Translations under genes and position numbers: made by a program
Assembly: GCF_001692445.1 (NCBI RefSeq)
Contig: NZ_MAQA01000030.1
Location: 1-56,481, forward strand
DNA length: 56,481 nt
Source: Oerskovia enterophila
GTDB lineage: Bacteria; Actinomycetota; Actinomycetes; Actinomycetales; Cellulomonadaceae
Direction of reading: 5' to 3'
The notes under the pieces: model-generated
Seen by the model: the letters and a program-made list of their open reading frames with translations, nothing else
Databases searched by the model: none
Told to the model about the DNA's origin: nothing
Shown here: in pieces, positions 25,189-32,943 of the stretch
Layout: every line of letters begins with the position of its first letter
How positions within the stretch are numbered: the stretch's first letter is position 1

Positions 25189-26010
25189 TCAGACGGGCGC
25201 GGGCGGGACGAGCGGCGGTGCGGGCACCTGACCCGTGACGGCCCACTCGCCGGGGCGATCGCGCAGCGCCTCGCCGATGGCCGCGACGACCGCCGACGTC
25301 ACGTGCGGCTCGGTCGTGGGCGCGTGCCAGTAGCGGACGTGGACGGTCGTCCGGGCGGGCTCGACCGAGACCGTCAGGAACTCCGGGGCCGGCCGCTTGT
25401 GGACGCCGTGCGCCCCACCGACCGCGTGCAGGACGCTGGTCGCGACCTCGTCGGGCAGCGCGTCGCCGAGCCGCACCTCGACCGTGGCGCGGCGTGCGCC
25501 GAGCACCGAGTGGTTGACGAGCGGGGCCGCGAGCACCGCGGCGTTGGGCAGGTGGACCTCGCGCCCGTCGACCGTGCGGATGACGACCGACCGGCCGTTG
25601 AGCTCCTTGACGACGCCCGTCCAGTCCATCGACTCGATCTCGTCGCCCAGGCGCACGGGCATGCGGGTCTGGAGGATGATCGCGGCGCCGAAGTTGTCCG
25701 CGATCCCCCGCAGCGCGAGGACGGCGACGATCACGACGACGATCACCGCGCCGAGGATCGGCTCGGTGCGGAAGCCCAGGAACGCCAGCGCCAGCCCGAT
25801 CCCCACGAGGAGCAGGAAGTAGTGCACCACGCGGGTCGCGACCGCGAGGAGCTGCGGCGACAGCCCCTTGGTGCGGGCACCGATCGCGACGATCGCCTTG
25901 CGGGACAGGCGCGACAGGATCCAGGCGCCGAGCACCGCGAGCACCGCGAACAGGACGTCCCACCCGGTGATGTCGCTGCCGGAGAACCAGCTCGTCACGG
26001 TGTCGATCAC
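25189..26010 (-). CDS. small-conductance mechanosensitive channel (MscS family)
   Basis: A 273-residue protein. Three hydrophobic helices (about 18-36, 58-80, 82-105) include a pore-lining one, VIVAVLALRGIADNFGAAII, equivalent to TM3. The beta domain has LGDEIESMDWTGVVKELNGR and VIRTVDGREVHLPNAAVLAAP, the classic MscS middle domain. The C-terminal alpha/beta part ends in a Pro-rich tail. GGGAGGAG lies before the GTG start. It releases solutes under hypo-osmotic shock. The frame extends upstream but lacks features there. Confidence 0.92.
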   Translation of the reverse strand: MIDTVTSWFSGSDITGWDVLFAVLAVLGAWILSRLSRKAIVAIGARTKGLSPQLLAVATRVVHYFLLLVGIGLALAFLGFRTEPILGAVIVVVIVAVLALRGIADNFGAAIILQTRMPVRLGDEIESMDWTGVVKELNGRSVVIRTVDGREVHLPNAAVLAAPLVNHSVLGARRATVEVRLGDALPDEVATSVLHAVGGAHGVHKRPAPEFLTVSVEPARTTVHVRYWHAPTTEPHVTSAVVAAIGEALRDRPGEWAVTGQVPAPPLVPPAPV

Positions 26011-26275
26011 GCGGCTCCTCCCGGGCGTCGGGGCGCGGTGCCCGCCCTGCCCCACGGGCCCGACGGCGGCACGCGCCACGTCGATGCTCGCACCCGGGGA
26101 GGGGGTCGGCATCCGGGCCGGGACCCGGGGTCCCGCTCCGCGGGGCGGACGGAGCCGGGGGCAAAGATCATCCCTCCGGGGGACAACTCCCCATTGCGCA
26201 ACGTCCGCCCACCACGGAGAGTGGAGACGTGGCCCCACGCCACACCACCCCACCACCCTTGAGGGAGCCTTCTTC

Positions 26276-27085
26276 GTGCGTCTCGTCCGCGGTATCGCCG
26301 TCCTGTCCGTCGCCTCCGTCGGGGTCCTCGGCCTCGCCGCCTGCTCGTCCGGCACGGACGCGCCCGCCTCGTCGTCCTCCGCCTCCGCCTCGTCCGAGTC
26401 GGACAAGGCTCCCGCCAAGGAGGCCTCGTCGGACCTCACGGCCGAGAACTTCGTCCAGCGCATCACCGACGCGCAGATCGCCGCGGGCAGCGTCTCGATG
26501 GCGACCACGACCGAGGTCCAGGGCACGAGCATGGACATGGCGGGTGACATCGTCTTCAAGGACGGGTCGCAGAACCTCGCCATGACCATGACGGTCCCGG
26601 GCTCGGGCGAGATGCAGGTCCGGTTCGTCGACGGCATCTTCTACATGAACATGGGCGAGCTCAGCCAGAACAAGTTCGTCGCGATCGACCCCGCGGACGA
26701 GTCCAACCCCATGGCGTCGTCGTTCGAGGGCCTGACCGAGCAGATGGACCCCGCCGCGAGCGTCGAGGCGCTTGAGGGCGCGATCACGAGCGTCGAGAAG
26801 GAGGGCGAGCCGGTCGACCTCGACGGCGTCAAGGCCCAGCAGTACACGGTCGTGGTCGACACGACCAAGCTCACGGGTTCGATCAAGGAGCAGGCCGACG
26901 CCGCGGGCACGGCCCTCCCCGAGACCCTGACCTACCAGTACTGGGTCGACGCGGACGACCTCATGCGCAAGGTCGTCATGGACGTCATGGGCACGTCCAT
27001 GGAGATGACGTTCTCCAACTGGGGCGAGGACCTCCAGGTCGTCGCCCCGTCGGCCGACGAGATCTCGACCGAGCCGCTCTTCTGA
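26276..27085 (+). CDS. LppX/LprAFG-like lipoprotein
   Basis: A 269-residue lipoprotein. GTG start, signal peptide and lipobox LAAC, then a Ser/Ala-rich linker. The mature domain has repeated beta-strand features (VSMATTTEVQGTSMDMAGDI, QVRFVDGIFYMNMGEL, QYTVVVDTTKL, YWVDADDLMRKVVMDV), the pattern of LolA-like lipoproteins such as LprG/LppX that carry hydrophobic molecules between membrane and envelope. GAGGGAG lies eight bases before the start. The 265-bp region between this gene and the divergent mscS gene holds its promoter; no clear element was seen there. Confidence 0.88.
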   Translation: MRLVRGIAVLSVASVGVLGLAACSSGTDAPASSSSASASSESDKAPAKEASSDLTAENFVQRITDAQIAAGSVSMATTTEVQGTSMDMAGDIVFKDGSQNLAMTMTVPGSGEMQVRFVDGIFYMNMGELSQNKFVAIDPADESNPMASSFEGLTEQMDPAASVEALEGAITSVEKEGEPVDLDGVKAQQYTVVVDTTKLTGSIKEQADAAGTALPETLTYQYWVDADDLMRKVVMDVMGTSMEMTFSNWGEDLQVVAPSADEISTEPLF

Positions 27086-27100
27086 TCCGAGCGACCTCCT

Positions 27101-27115
27101 GAGGCCCTGGGCCTC
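27101..27115 (+). terminator. hairpin after the lipoprotein gene
   Basis: GAGGCCC-t-GGGCCTC, a perfect 7-bp inverted repeat with almost no loop, 15 bases after the lipoprotein stop. It probably works as a terminator, although a stem with a 1-base gap must open slightly to form. Confidence 0.5.
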
Positions 27116-27197
27116 GGCTGTTGCGCGCACCCGATCGCGCTCGTCTCCGTTGTGCGCACGTAGCGTGGATGTGGCCGCTGTAGTCGCTTGTGCAAGC

Positions 27198-27235
27198 CCG
27201 TGGGGCTCCGGTCTATGACCGCCAGAGCCCCACGG
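27198..27235 (-). terminator. long two-part hairpin at the end of a low-GC island
   Basis: Outer arms CCGTGGGGCTC and GAGCCCCACGG (11 bp, perfect) enclose an inner palindrome CGGTC-tat-GACCG. It lies 73 bases past the end of the recombinase remnant on the minus strand and about 80 bases from the end of the lipoprotein region, where GC content changes. A terminator is most likely; a structured recombination site is an alternative. Confidence 0.5.
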
Positions 27236-27308
27236 CCGCTACTTGTCAGGAGTCAACGAACCCTGGGCAGCCCAGCAACCCTGGTCACGTGGGGGCCGGA
27301 TGAAGCCC

Positions 27309-27530
27309 TCATGGTCCCGGCGTGCCGGACCGTTTCCAGGTTCGGGGCCGTTCCTCGCGTTGGCGGCTGGACCGGCGACCACGCCCCACTGCGACAAGAG
27401 CACGCTGGATGGTGGCGCGTGAGACGCCGAAGCGCTCAGCGAGGTCGCCGCTGGTGTGTTCGCCGGCGGTGTGGAGGGCCGGGACGTGGCGTTGTTGGGC
27501 GGAGGTGAGTTTCGACGTCCTCCCGCGCAT
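27309..27530 (-). pseudogene. remnant of a serine recombinase/invertase (C-terminal HTH only)
   Basis: The minus-strand frame encodes RTSKLTSAQQRHVPALHTAG followed by EHTSGDLAERFGVSRATIQRAL, the C-terminal Hin-type HTH (HTH_7) of resolvase/invertase-family serine recombinases, where the usual form is KLTxEQ...A..F.VSRATVYRAL. No catalytic N-terminal domain with the active serine is present upstream; the hicB gene ends only 69 bases away. The segment is therefore a decayed fragment. An IS-type transposase HTH is a less likely alternative. Confidence 0.6.
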
Positions 27531-27598
27531 GCGGCAGTGGCTTCGAAGACTCGGTAGTCCATGACCACCGGGCACGTGGTCGCGGTCGGTGGGCCTGT

Positions 27599-27979
27599 CT
27601 AGCTGTGAATGAGTTGGCTGACGCGCTGTTGGCTGATGCCGAGGGCGCGGGCGCAGTCGGCCTGGCTGATGCCGTCGTGGGTCATCTTTCGGATGGCTTC
27701 GCGGCGCATGGCTGCGGCGGCGGCGACGGCTGCGCGGGCTTCGGCTTCGCGTTCGGCGGCGACGGTCCATAGCTCACGTGCCGCTTCGGGGAGTTCGATC
27801 TCCAGTTCCACGGACACGGTCTCAGGCTCGATATCGAGGTAGAGGCCAATCACCTCTTGGGCAACGTCGCGGGCTTCTGACAGGGTGCGTGCCTGACCGG
27901 CAGTGTCGAGTTCGGGAACGTAGACGAACCACCACCGGCCGTCTCGGCGCACCTGCGCTTGATAGGTCGTGCTGCTCAT
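27599..27979 (-). CDS. hicB: HicB-family antitoxin
   Basis: A 126-residue protein. The N-terminal HicB fold (degenerate RNase H) has YQAQVRRDGRWWFVYVPELD and ARTLSEARDVAQEVIGLYL. A helical linker is rich in Ala/Arg/Glu. The C-terminal HTH, GISQADCARALGISQQRVSQ, would bind the operator for autoregulation. AAAGGAG is placed nine bases before the ATG at 27979, so hicB can be translated on its own. The frame continues upstream without a stop into hicA because of a 1-nt shift there. It neutralises HicA by direct binding. Confidence 0.85.
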   Translation of the reverse strand: MSSTTYQAQVRRDGRWWFVYVPELDTAGQARTLSEARDVAQEVIGLYLDIEPETVSVELEIELPEAARELWTVAAEREAEARAAVAAAAAMRREAIRKMTHDGISQADCARALGISQQRVSQLIHS

Positions 27980-27993
27980 GATGCTTGCTCCTT

Positions 27994-28204
27994 TCATCGC
28001 CAGTTCTGCGGGGCCTGGTCGAGCTTCTTGATCAGTTTGTCCAACGATCCCGGCCGAGACCTCGCCGTGGCGAGGGATCGACGCCTTCTGGCTCTCGTCC
28101 GGCAGCCCCCACAACTCGTGGCTCCCCTTGCCGTCGCGCAGAAGCACCCAGCCGTTGGCCTTGAGGGCCTTGATCACGTCACGGTACTTCTGTGGCTTCG
28201 GCAC
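27994..28204 (-). pseudogene. hicA: hicA toxin gene with a 1-nt frameshift
   Basis: The frame from ATG 28204 encodes PKPQKYRDVIKALKANGWVL, with the HicA catalytic His29 in KGSHELWG and PRHGEVSAGIV, all normal for this small dsRBD-like mRNA interferase. At 28041-28045 the reading frame shifts: removing one T from GTTGGAC restores VDKLIKKLDQAPQNWR and a TGA at 27994-27996, giving the usual 69 residues. As written, translation reads on in frame into hicB, making one 201-residue open frame. The gene order (toxin first) is typical of hicAB. Either a real mutation or a sequencing error explains this. Confidence 0.75.
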
Positions 28205-28289
28205 GATTCTACTCTACCCCCCTCTTGTTCTTCACGTGAAGGGGGGACTAGTAACTGCCGTACGTGTCTGGGGCAGGGGCCAATCGGGA

Positions 28290-28325
28290 CCCGACGGCGG
28301 TGCGCCGGCGCGTGGCGCCGTCGGG
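28290..28325. repeat. dispersed palindrome, family B
   Basis: CCCGACGGCG and CGCCGTCGGG form 10-bp perfect arms around a 16-base loop that contains the palindrome GCGCCGGCGC. It lies six bases from the arfB stop, 85 bases beyond the hicA start, and can act as the arfB terminator. It shares arms with 43729-43762. Confidence 0.8.
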
Positions 28326-28330
28326 CCGGG

Positions 28331-28768
28331 TCAGTCCATGGGGCGGCGGCGCATCTGCTTGGTCGTGGTGCGCTGCTTCTTCGCCGCGAGGCGGCGCTCC
28401 TGCGAGCCGCGCGTAGGGCGCGTCGCTCGCCGCTGGCGCGCGGGCGGGGCGAGGCCCTCGGCGACGAGCGCCGCGAGCCGGGTGCGGGCGGCCGCTCGGT
28501 TGCGGAGCTGTTCGCGGTGCTCGGAGGCCACGACCGTGAGCACGTCGCCGACGAGCCGCTTGTCGAGGCGCTCGCGCAGGCGGGTCCGCTGAGAGTCGCT
28601 CAGGACGACCGACGCGGCGACGTCCCACGAGAGCTCGACGCGCGAGTCCGTGGTGTTGACGCCCTGGCCACCCGGGCCCGAGGCGCGCGAGAAGCGCCAC
28701 GCGAGCTCACCCTCGGGGATCGTCAGGGCAGGGCTCACCGCGAGACCTCGGTGCGGGGCGACGGACAC
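28331..28768 (-). CDS. arfB: peptidyl-tRNA hydrolase ArfB-type ribosome rescue factor
   Basis: A 145-residue protein with the release-factor GGQ domain: FSRASGPGGQGVNTTDSRVE, whose GGQ loop hydrolyses peptidyl-tRNA in the ribosomal A site. The C-terminal tail is long and basic (SQERRLAAKKQRTTTKQMRR) and inserts in the empty mRNA channel of stalled ribosomes. The frame starts at GTG 28768; an alternative in-frame GTG at 28738 would begin at SPALTIPEGE, nearer to the usual family N-terminus. Length and order fit ArfB/YaeJ well. Confidence 0.93.
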   Translation of the reverse strand: MSVAPHRGLAVSPALTIPEGELAWRFSRASGPGGQGVNTTDSRVELSWDVAASVVLSDSQRTRLRERLDKRLVGDVLTVVASEHREQLRNRAAARTRLAALVAEGLAPPARQRRATRPTRGSQERRLAAKKQRTTTKQMRRRPMD

Positions 28769-28812
28769 GAGACCATCATCCCGGTTCGGGCGGGGCTCGG
28801 CGTCCTCGTCAC

Positions 28813-28828
28813 CAGGACGCGCGTCCTG
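28813..28828 (-). other. 16-bp perfect palindrome
   Basis: CAGGACGCGCGTCCTG lies 20 bases past the SRPBCC stop and 45 bases before the arfB GTG start. With no loop it is more like an operator than a terminator; either role is possible. Confidence 0.4.
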
Positions 28829-28847
28829 CCCGACGGCGGCGCTCGCC

Positions 28848-29486
28848 TCAGGCGCTCGCCGCGCCCACGCGTCCCTCGGCGCGGTCGCGGATCCCGCGCA
28901 GCATGCCGGCGCTCATGACGAAGCTCACGGGCTGGACCGGCTCGACGACCGCCCCCGCCCACCAGCGCGTGTACCCGTAGCGCTCGCGCACGATCAGGCG
29001 CGTGCCCCCGTCGGGGGCGGGACGCAGCACGAACGACCAGCTGAAGTCGTAGGGAGGCGCGGACGCCTCGACCGGGCCCGCGCCTCGCAGCACCAGGTGA
29101 CGCTCGGGGACCATGGCGGCGACGCGCAGCGCGAGGTCGGGATGGAGCCGGACGTCGTCGCCCACCGCGAGGCGCTGCCACTGCGGGTCGATCCGGTCGG
29201 CGTTCTGGATGTCGCAGCCGACGAGGTTCTCGAGCCACTCGTAGCTGTAGAAGCCGCCCCTGCCCTGGCCGAGCTGGACGAGCCAGCGCCACACCTCGTG
29301 CGGCGGGGCGTCGATGCTGACCGCCCGGGTCGCGACGGCCTCGGCCTGCGGGACGATCTCGTCGCCCGGGAGCACGTCGGACGGCTCGCCGTCCCTGGTC
29401 CCCCAGGTCATGGTCAGACGCCGGGTCAGGAGAAGGGCGCCGATCACGGTCGCTGCAGCGACCGTCCTTCTGACGAGCGGACGCAT
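28848..29486 (-). CDS. SRPBCC-family protein with N-terminal membrane segment
   Basis: A 212-residue protein. Residues about 5-24 are hydrophobic and could be a signal anchor (VRRTVAAATVIGALLL). The remainder is a START/Bet v1-like helix-grip fold: VSIDAPPHEVWRWLVQLGQG, FYSYEWLENLVGCDIQNADR, PYDFSWSFVLRPAPDGGTRL and RERYGYTRWWAG. Such proteins bind hydrophobic ligands in an internal cavity; the ligand is unknown. GGAGA precedes the ATG. It is upstream of arfB on the same strand, separated by 79 bp. Confidence 0.85.
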   Translation of the reverse strand: MRPLVRRTVAAATVIGALLLTRRLTMTWGTRDGEPSDVLPGDEIVPQAEAVATRAVSIDAPPHEVWRWLVQLGQGRGGFYSYEWLENLVGCDIQNADRIDPQWQRLAVGDDVRLHPDLALRVAAMVPERHLVLRGAGPVEASAPPYDFSWSFVLRPAPDGGTRLIVRERYGYTRWWAGAVVEPVQPVSFVMSAGMLRGIRDRAEGRVGAASA

Positions 29487-29616
29487 GGCACTCTCCTTCG
29501 GCGGGGGACCTCGGACCGTCTCGATCGTCCCATCTCACCGGACCCCTGGACCGCGCTTGTGACGGATTGCACAAGCGACCCGGGCCTCTCGGAGACCGGC
29601 ACCGTGGAAGCCGCCG

Positions 29617-30378
29617 TCAGGCGATCCCGCCGTTGGCGTACAGGACCTGACCGTTGACCCAACGGGCGGGGCCGGCGAGGAACGAGACGACCTCGGCGAT
29701 GTCGTCGGGGACCCCCAGACGTTCGAGGGGCGCGGCCTGCGCCAGGCCCGCGACCTGCTCGTCCGACTTCCCGTCGAGGAACAACGGGGTCGCCGTGGGG
29801 CCGGGCGCCACCGCGTTGACCGTCACGTCGCGTCCGCGCATCTCCTTGGCCACGACGAGCGTGGCCGCGTCGACGGCCCCCTTGGTCGCGGTGTAGGCGC
29901 TGTAGGTCGGGAACGCGAGGCGGGTGACCGACGACGAGAAGCTGACGATCGCCCCACCCTCCCGAACTCGGCGCGCGGCCTCGCGCAGGACGACGAACGT
30001 CCCGCGCACGTTGGTCCGCACCATGCGGTCGAAGTCGTCGAGGTCGAGCTCGACGAGGGGCGCGAGGAGCATGACGCCGGCCGTGTGCACCACGACGTCG
30101 GCTCCCCCGTGCTCGGACTCGGCGTGCGCGAAGAGCGCGGCGACCTGCTGCTCGTCGGCCACGTCGGCCTGGAAGGCCGTCGCGGTGCCGCCCGCGGAGC
30201 GGATCGTCGTGACGACCTCGTCCGCCCGGGCCTTGTTGCCCGCATAGGCGACGACGACCGTCTGGCCGTCCTGGGCCAGGCGCTCGGCGACCGCTCGGCC
30301 GATCCCGCCCGAGGCTCCGGTGACGATCGCTACGCGGTTCGTCGGGTGGACTTCCTGATTAATGGACATGCGATCCAT
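29617..30378 (-). CDS. short-chain dehydrogenase/reductase
   Basis: A 253-residue classical SDR. The NAD(P)-binding loop is VTGASGGIGRAVAERL, followed by HTAGVMLLAPLVEL (the NAG motif as TAG) and the catalytic Ser-Tyr-Lys: FSSSVTRLAFPTYSAYTATK. The C-terminus has GPTATPLFLDG and ANGGIA. The residues after the first strand (YAGNKARAD) suggest NADP. Either ATG 30378 or 30369 can start it; the first overlaps a palindrome. It is divergent from a TetR gene that most likely controls it. The substrate is unknown. Confidence 0.93.
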   Translation of the reverse strand: MDRMSINQEVHPTNRVAIVTGASGGIGRAVAERLAQDGQTVVVAYAGNKARADEVVTTIRSAGGTATAFQADVADEQQVAALFAHAESEHGGADVVVHTAGVMLLAPLVELDLDDFDRMVRTNVRGTFVVLREAARRVREGGAIVSFSSSVTRLAFPTYSAYTATKGAVDAATLVVAKEMRGRDVTVNAVAPGPTATPLFLDGKSDEQVAGLAQAAPLERLGVPDDIAEVVSFLAGPARWVNGQVLYANGGIA

Positions 30379-30395
30379 ATAACGCTGGATATGGA
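30374..30395. promoter_or_regulatory. candidate TetR operator between the SDR and TetR genes
   Basis: TCCATAT-aacgctgg-ATATGGA is a 7-bp perfect inverted repeat in a locally AT-rich patch. It overlaps the first SDR start codon option and lies about 40 bp upstream of the TetR start, so binding there would block both genes. Confidence 0.65.
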
Positions 30396-30433
30396 CAGTG
30401 TGTCAATATGTAGGTCGACGGAAGGTGGACACA

Positions 30434-31033
30434 GTGGCCAACGAGGAACCCGCCAAGCGGCGAGGGCGCGGGCGACGCCCCAGCGACGAGGTCCGTCAGG
30501 AGATCCTCGCGGCGGCCGGCGACCTGCTGCTGCGCGAGGGCATGGCGGCCTTCACGATCGAGAAGGTCGCGACGCTCGCGGGGGCGAGCCGCATGACGAT
30601 CTACAAGTGGTGGCCCTCCAAGGGAGCGCTCGCGTTCGACGGGTACCGCGCGACCGTCGAGCCCACGCTCGCCTTCCCCGACACGGGCGACCTCACGGCC
30701 GACCTGCGCACGCAGCTCCACGCGTTCGTCCGCCTGCTCACCGAGACCCCCGCAGGCAGGGTCATGGCCGAGCTGATCGGGCAGGCGCAGACGGACCCCG
30801 AGCTGCGTGCCTCGCTGCTCGAGCACTACACCGTGCCGCGGCGGGAACGTGCTGCCGAGGTCATGCGGCGCGCGCAGGAGCGTGGCCAGATGCGCGCGGA
30901 CGCCGACCCGCAGGTCGTCGTCGACCAGCTCTGGGGCGCCTGCTACCACCGGCTGCTCACGCCCGACCACCCGCTCACGGTCGAGTTCGCGGACGCGCTC
31001 GTCGACAACGTGCTGCGGGGCGTCGCGGCGTAG
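30434..31033 (+). CDS. TetR-family transcriptional regulator
   Basis: A 199-residue repressor. After a basic N-terminus (AKRRGRGRRPSDEVRQEIL) comes the HTH FTIEKVATLAGASRMTIYKW, followed by WPSKGALAFDGY. The C-terminal domain (TetR_C_11-like) includes ETPAGRVMAELIGQAQTD and DQLWGACYHRLLT. GGAAGG lies eight bases before the GTG at 30434, so that start is preferred over upstream in-frame ones. It likely represses the divergent SDR gene and itself. Confidence 0.92.
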   Translation: MANEEPAKRRGRGRRPSDEVRQEILAAAGDLLLREGMAAFTIEKVATLAGASRMTIYKWWPSKGALAFDGYRATVEPTLAFPDTGDLTADLRTQLHAFVRLLTETPAGRVMAELIGQAQTDPELRASLLEHYTVPRRERAAEVMRRAQERGQMRADADPQVVVDQLWGACYHRLLTPDHPLTVEFADALVDNVLRGVAA

Positions 31034-31057
31034 GACGGGCTCGCCGGGCGGGGCGCG

Positions 31058-31858
31058 TCAGAGCACCCGGCCGACCGCGAGGAAGTGCGGGCTCGCGCAG
31101 ATCATGGCCGGGTCGGTCTCGAGCAGGCGGGCCGCACGGATCGCGGACCCGAGCATGGGCTCGGCCTGGTCGAGCGGCAGGTTGTCGAGCGCAGGAGCGC
31201 TGGGCCCCTCGACCCCGTAGACCGTGACCGCGTCGAGGCCGACCTCGGCGAGCTCGCCCGAGAGCTCCTCGGGGAGGTGGAAGTACGCGGTCGTGAAGCC
31301 CGAGCGCGGGTCGTGCAGGCCGGTCTCGAGGGCCTTGCGCAGCGCGGGCTCGTTCTCGGCGGAGACCTCCCCGAGGGCCGCGAGCTCGAGCAGGCCCGCG
31401 TAGCGGCTGATGGCCGCCGCGACCACGAGGCCCCCGGGACGCGCGACGCGAGCGGCCTCGCGCAGCGCGAGCACCCGGTCGCGTCGCTCCGTGAGGTGGT
31501 AGAGCGGTCCGAGGAGGAGCACGACGTCGGCCGACGCGTCGTCGAAGGGCAGCGCCCGCGCGTCGCCGGTCTGCGCCCGGACACCGGGGATCTCGCCCGC
31601 CCGGGCGACGTGCGAGGGCACGGGGTCGATCAGGTCGACCGTGTGGCCGGCCTCGGCGAGCCAGCGCGCGTGCACGCCCGTGGCACCGCCGACGTCGACG
31701 ACGTGCGCCGGGGCAGCCGGGAGGAACCGGCCGAGGAGCTCGCGCGTGCGCAGCATCTCGAGGCGGCCGTGGGCGGTGCGCCGGAGCCGCGTGTCCTCCT
31801 CGTAGCGGTCGGAGTAGAACGCGAGGATCTCGGGGTCCAGTGCGGGGCGGGTGTTCAC
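31058..31858 (-). CDS. class I SAM-dependent methyltransferase
   Basis: A 266-residue enzyme. Motif I is HVVDVGGATGVHARWLAEAG, motif II DLIDPVPSHVARA, and the later pattern is ARALPFDDASADVVLLLGPL followed by YHLTERRDRVLALREAARV. This is a Rossmann-type methyltransferase of the ubiquinone/biotin type (Methyltransf_11/25). The GTG at 31858 is favoured; the frame allows 12 more residues. The methyl acceptor is not predictable. It converges with the TetR gene, with 24 bases between the stops. Confidence 0.9.
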   Translation of the reverse strand: MNTRPALDPEILAFYSDRYEEDTRLRRTAHGRLEMLRTRELLGRFLPAAPAHVVDVGGATGVHARWLAEAGHTVDLIDPVPSHVARAGEIPGVRAQTGDARALPFDDASADVVLLLGPLYHLTERRDRVLALREAARVARPGGLVVAAAISRYAGLLELAALGEVSAENEPALRKALETGLHDPRSGFTTAYFHLPEELSGELAEVGLDAVTVYGVEGPSAPALDNLPLDQAEPMLGSAIRAARLLETDPAMICASPHFLAVGRVL

Positions 31859-31934
31859 GCGGTCATCCTGCCGGGGCCGCGCGACGCTGTCCACGGTCTC
31901 CGGTCCTCGATCCCGTCGGCACGCACCGGCCCCG

Positions 31935-32750
31935 TCACGTGAGGTGGTCGAAGTCCCCGCGCACCCAGGCCGCGTGCCGGTCGGCCGAGCGCCGCACGAC
32001 GGCCTGCGCGTCCACCGGGATCACGCCCTCGAAGTTGTTGTAGAGCCGGTCGAACGCGAAGCGCTCGACGTGCGTCGCGACCCGGTCCACGACGGACCCC
32101 GACAACGGGATCCGGTTGGGGTAGCTGCGCATGAAGCTCACCGAGGTGCGGTCCGGGTTGGCGAAGATCGTGTCCCCGCTGAGCAGGACCCCGCGCCCCT
32201 CGGCTCCCGCGGCCCAGTGGACCACCGCGCTGCCGGGGAAGTGCCCGCCGGGCTGGCTCAGGGTCACGCCCGGCAGGACCTCGCGGTCCCCCGACCAGGT
32301 CTCGATCACCGGGTCGGGGCGGGCGACCCATCCCGCGTCGGCCTCGGCCACGAGGACCGGCACGCCGCCGAGCGCCCGGCTCCACTCGACCTGGACGCCG
32401 AACATGTGCGGGTGGCTCGCGACGACCGCGACGACCTCGCCCAGCGCGCGCACCTGCCGCACGGCCTCGTCGTCGAGGTACCCGACCGGGTCCCACAGCA
32501 GCATCCCGGCCGGGGTCCGCACGATCTTGGACTCCTGCCCGATCCCCACGCCCGGGTGCCCGTCGAGCGCGAACAGGTCGGGCTCGAGCTCGGTCACCGA
32601 GACCTCGTGCCCCTCGGCCGCGAGCTCGTCGAGCGTCGTCCACGCCTGGCCGTCCGCGGGCACCCACTGGCGCTCGTCGGCGCAGATCGCGCACACCTCG
32701 GGCCGTTCGGCGTGCTCCACGGCGCACGTCCGGCAGATCCACCACGTCAT
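31935..32750 (-). CDS. zinc-ribbon plus metallo-beta-lactamase-fold hydrolase
   Basis: A 271-residue protein. The N-terminus has a rubredoxin-like knuckle, Cys6-x2-Cys9 and Cys20-x2-Cys23 (WWICRTCAVEH, EVCAICADE). The rest resembles an MBL-fold domain: VRTPAGMLLWDPVGYLDDEA, VVASHPHMFGVQVEWS, SQPGGHFPGSAVVHW and LLSGDTIFANPDR. The canonical HxHxDH is reduced to HPHMFG, so metal binding is altered, and function may differ from glyoxalase-type enzymes. The ATG at 32750 is followed at once by the Cys knuckle, which supports it. Confidence 0.85.
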   Translation of the reverse strand: MTWWICRTCAVEHAERPEVCAICADERQWVPADGQAWTTLDELAAEGHEVSVTELEPDLFALDGHPGVGIGQESKIVRTPAGMLLWDPVGYLDDEAVRQVRALGEVVAVVASHPHMFGVQVEWSRALGGVPVLVAEADAGWVARPDPVIETWSGDREVLPGVTLSQPGGHFPGSAVVHWAAGAEGRGVLLSGDTIFANPDRTSVSFMRSYPNRIPLSGSVVDRVATHVERFAFDRLYNNFEGVIPVDAQAVVRRSADRHAAWVRGDFDHLT

Positions 32751-32841
32751 CGGGGTCGTCCTCTCCGTCGTCGGTCCGGCAGGCAGCCGGAGCGAGCACG
32801 ACCCATGCAACACCCACCCACCGACACCCGCGAGCTGCGTC

Positions 32842-32881
32842 GTCAGAGCCGGCCCGGGCTATGGCCCGGGCCGGCTCTGAC
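32842..32881. repeat. dispersed palindrome, family A variant
   Basis: Perfect 18-bp arms GTCAGAGCCGGCCCGGGC and its complement surround the 4-base loop tatg. It lies between the MBL gene start and the end of the transporter gene. The core tat(g) loop, GTCAG/CTGAC ends and the following aactcgtcg flank match the 40876-40917 copy. Confidence 0.85.
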
Positions 32882-32943
32882 AACTCGTCGGGGGCGCGAG
32901 GTGCGGGTGACCGGCTCAGCACGCCGCCCTGGCACCGCGAGGG

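Noticed and set aside
27198-27235. tRNA or tRNA-like attachment site
   Set aside because: A single long hairpin without cloverleaf arms or CCA end.
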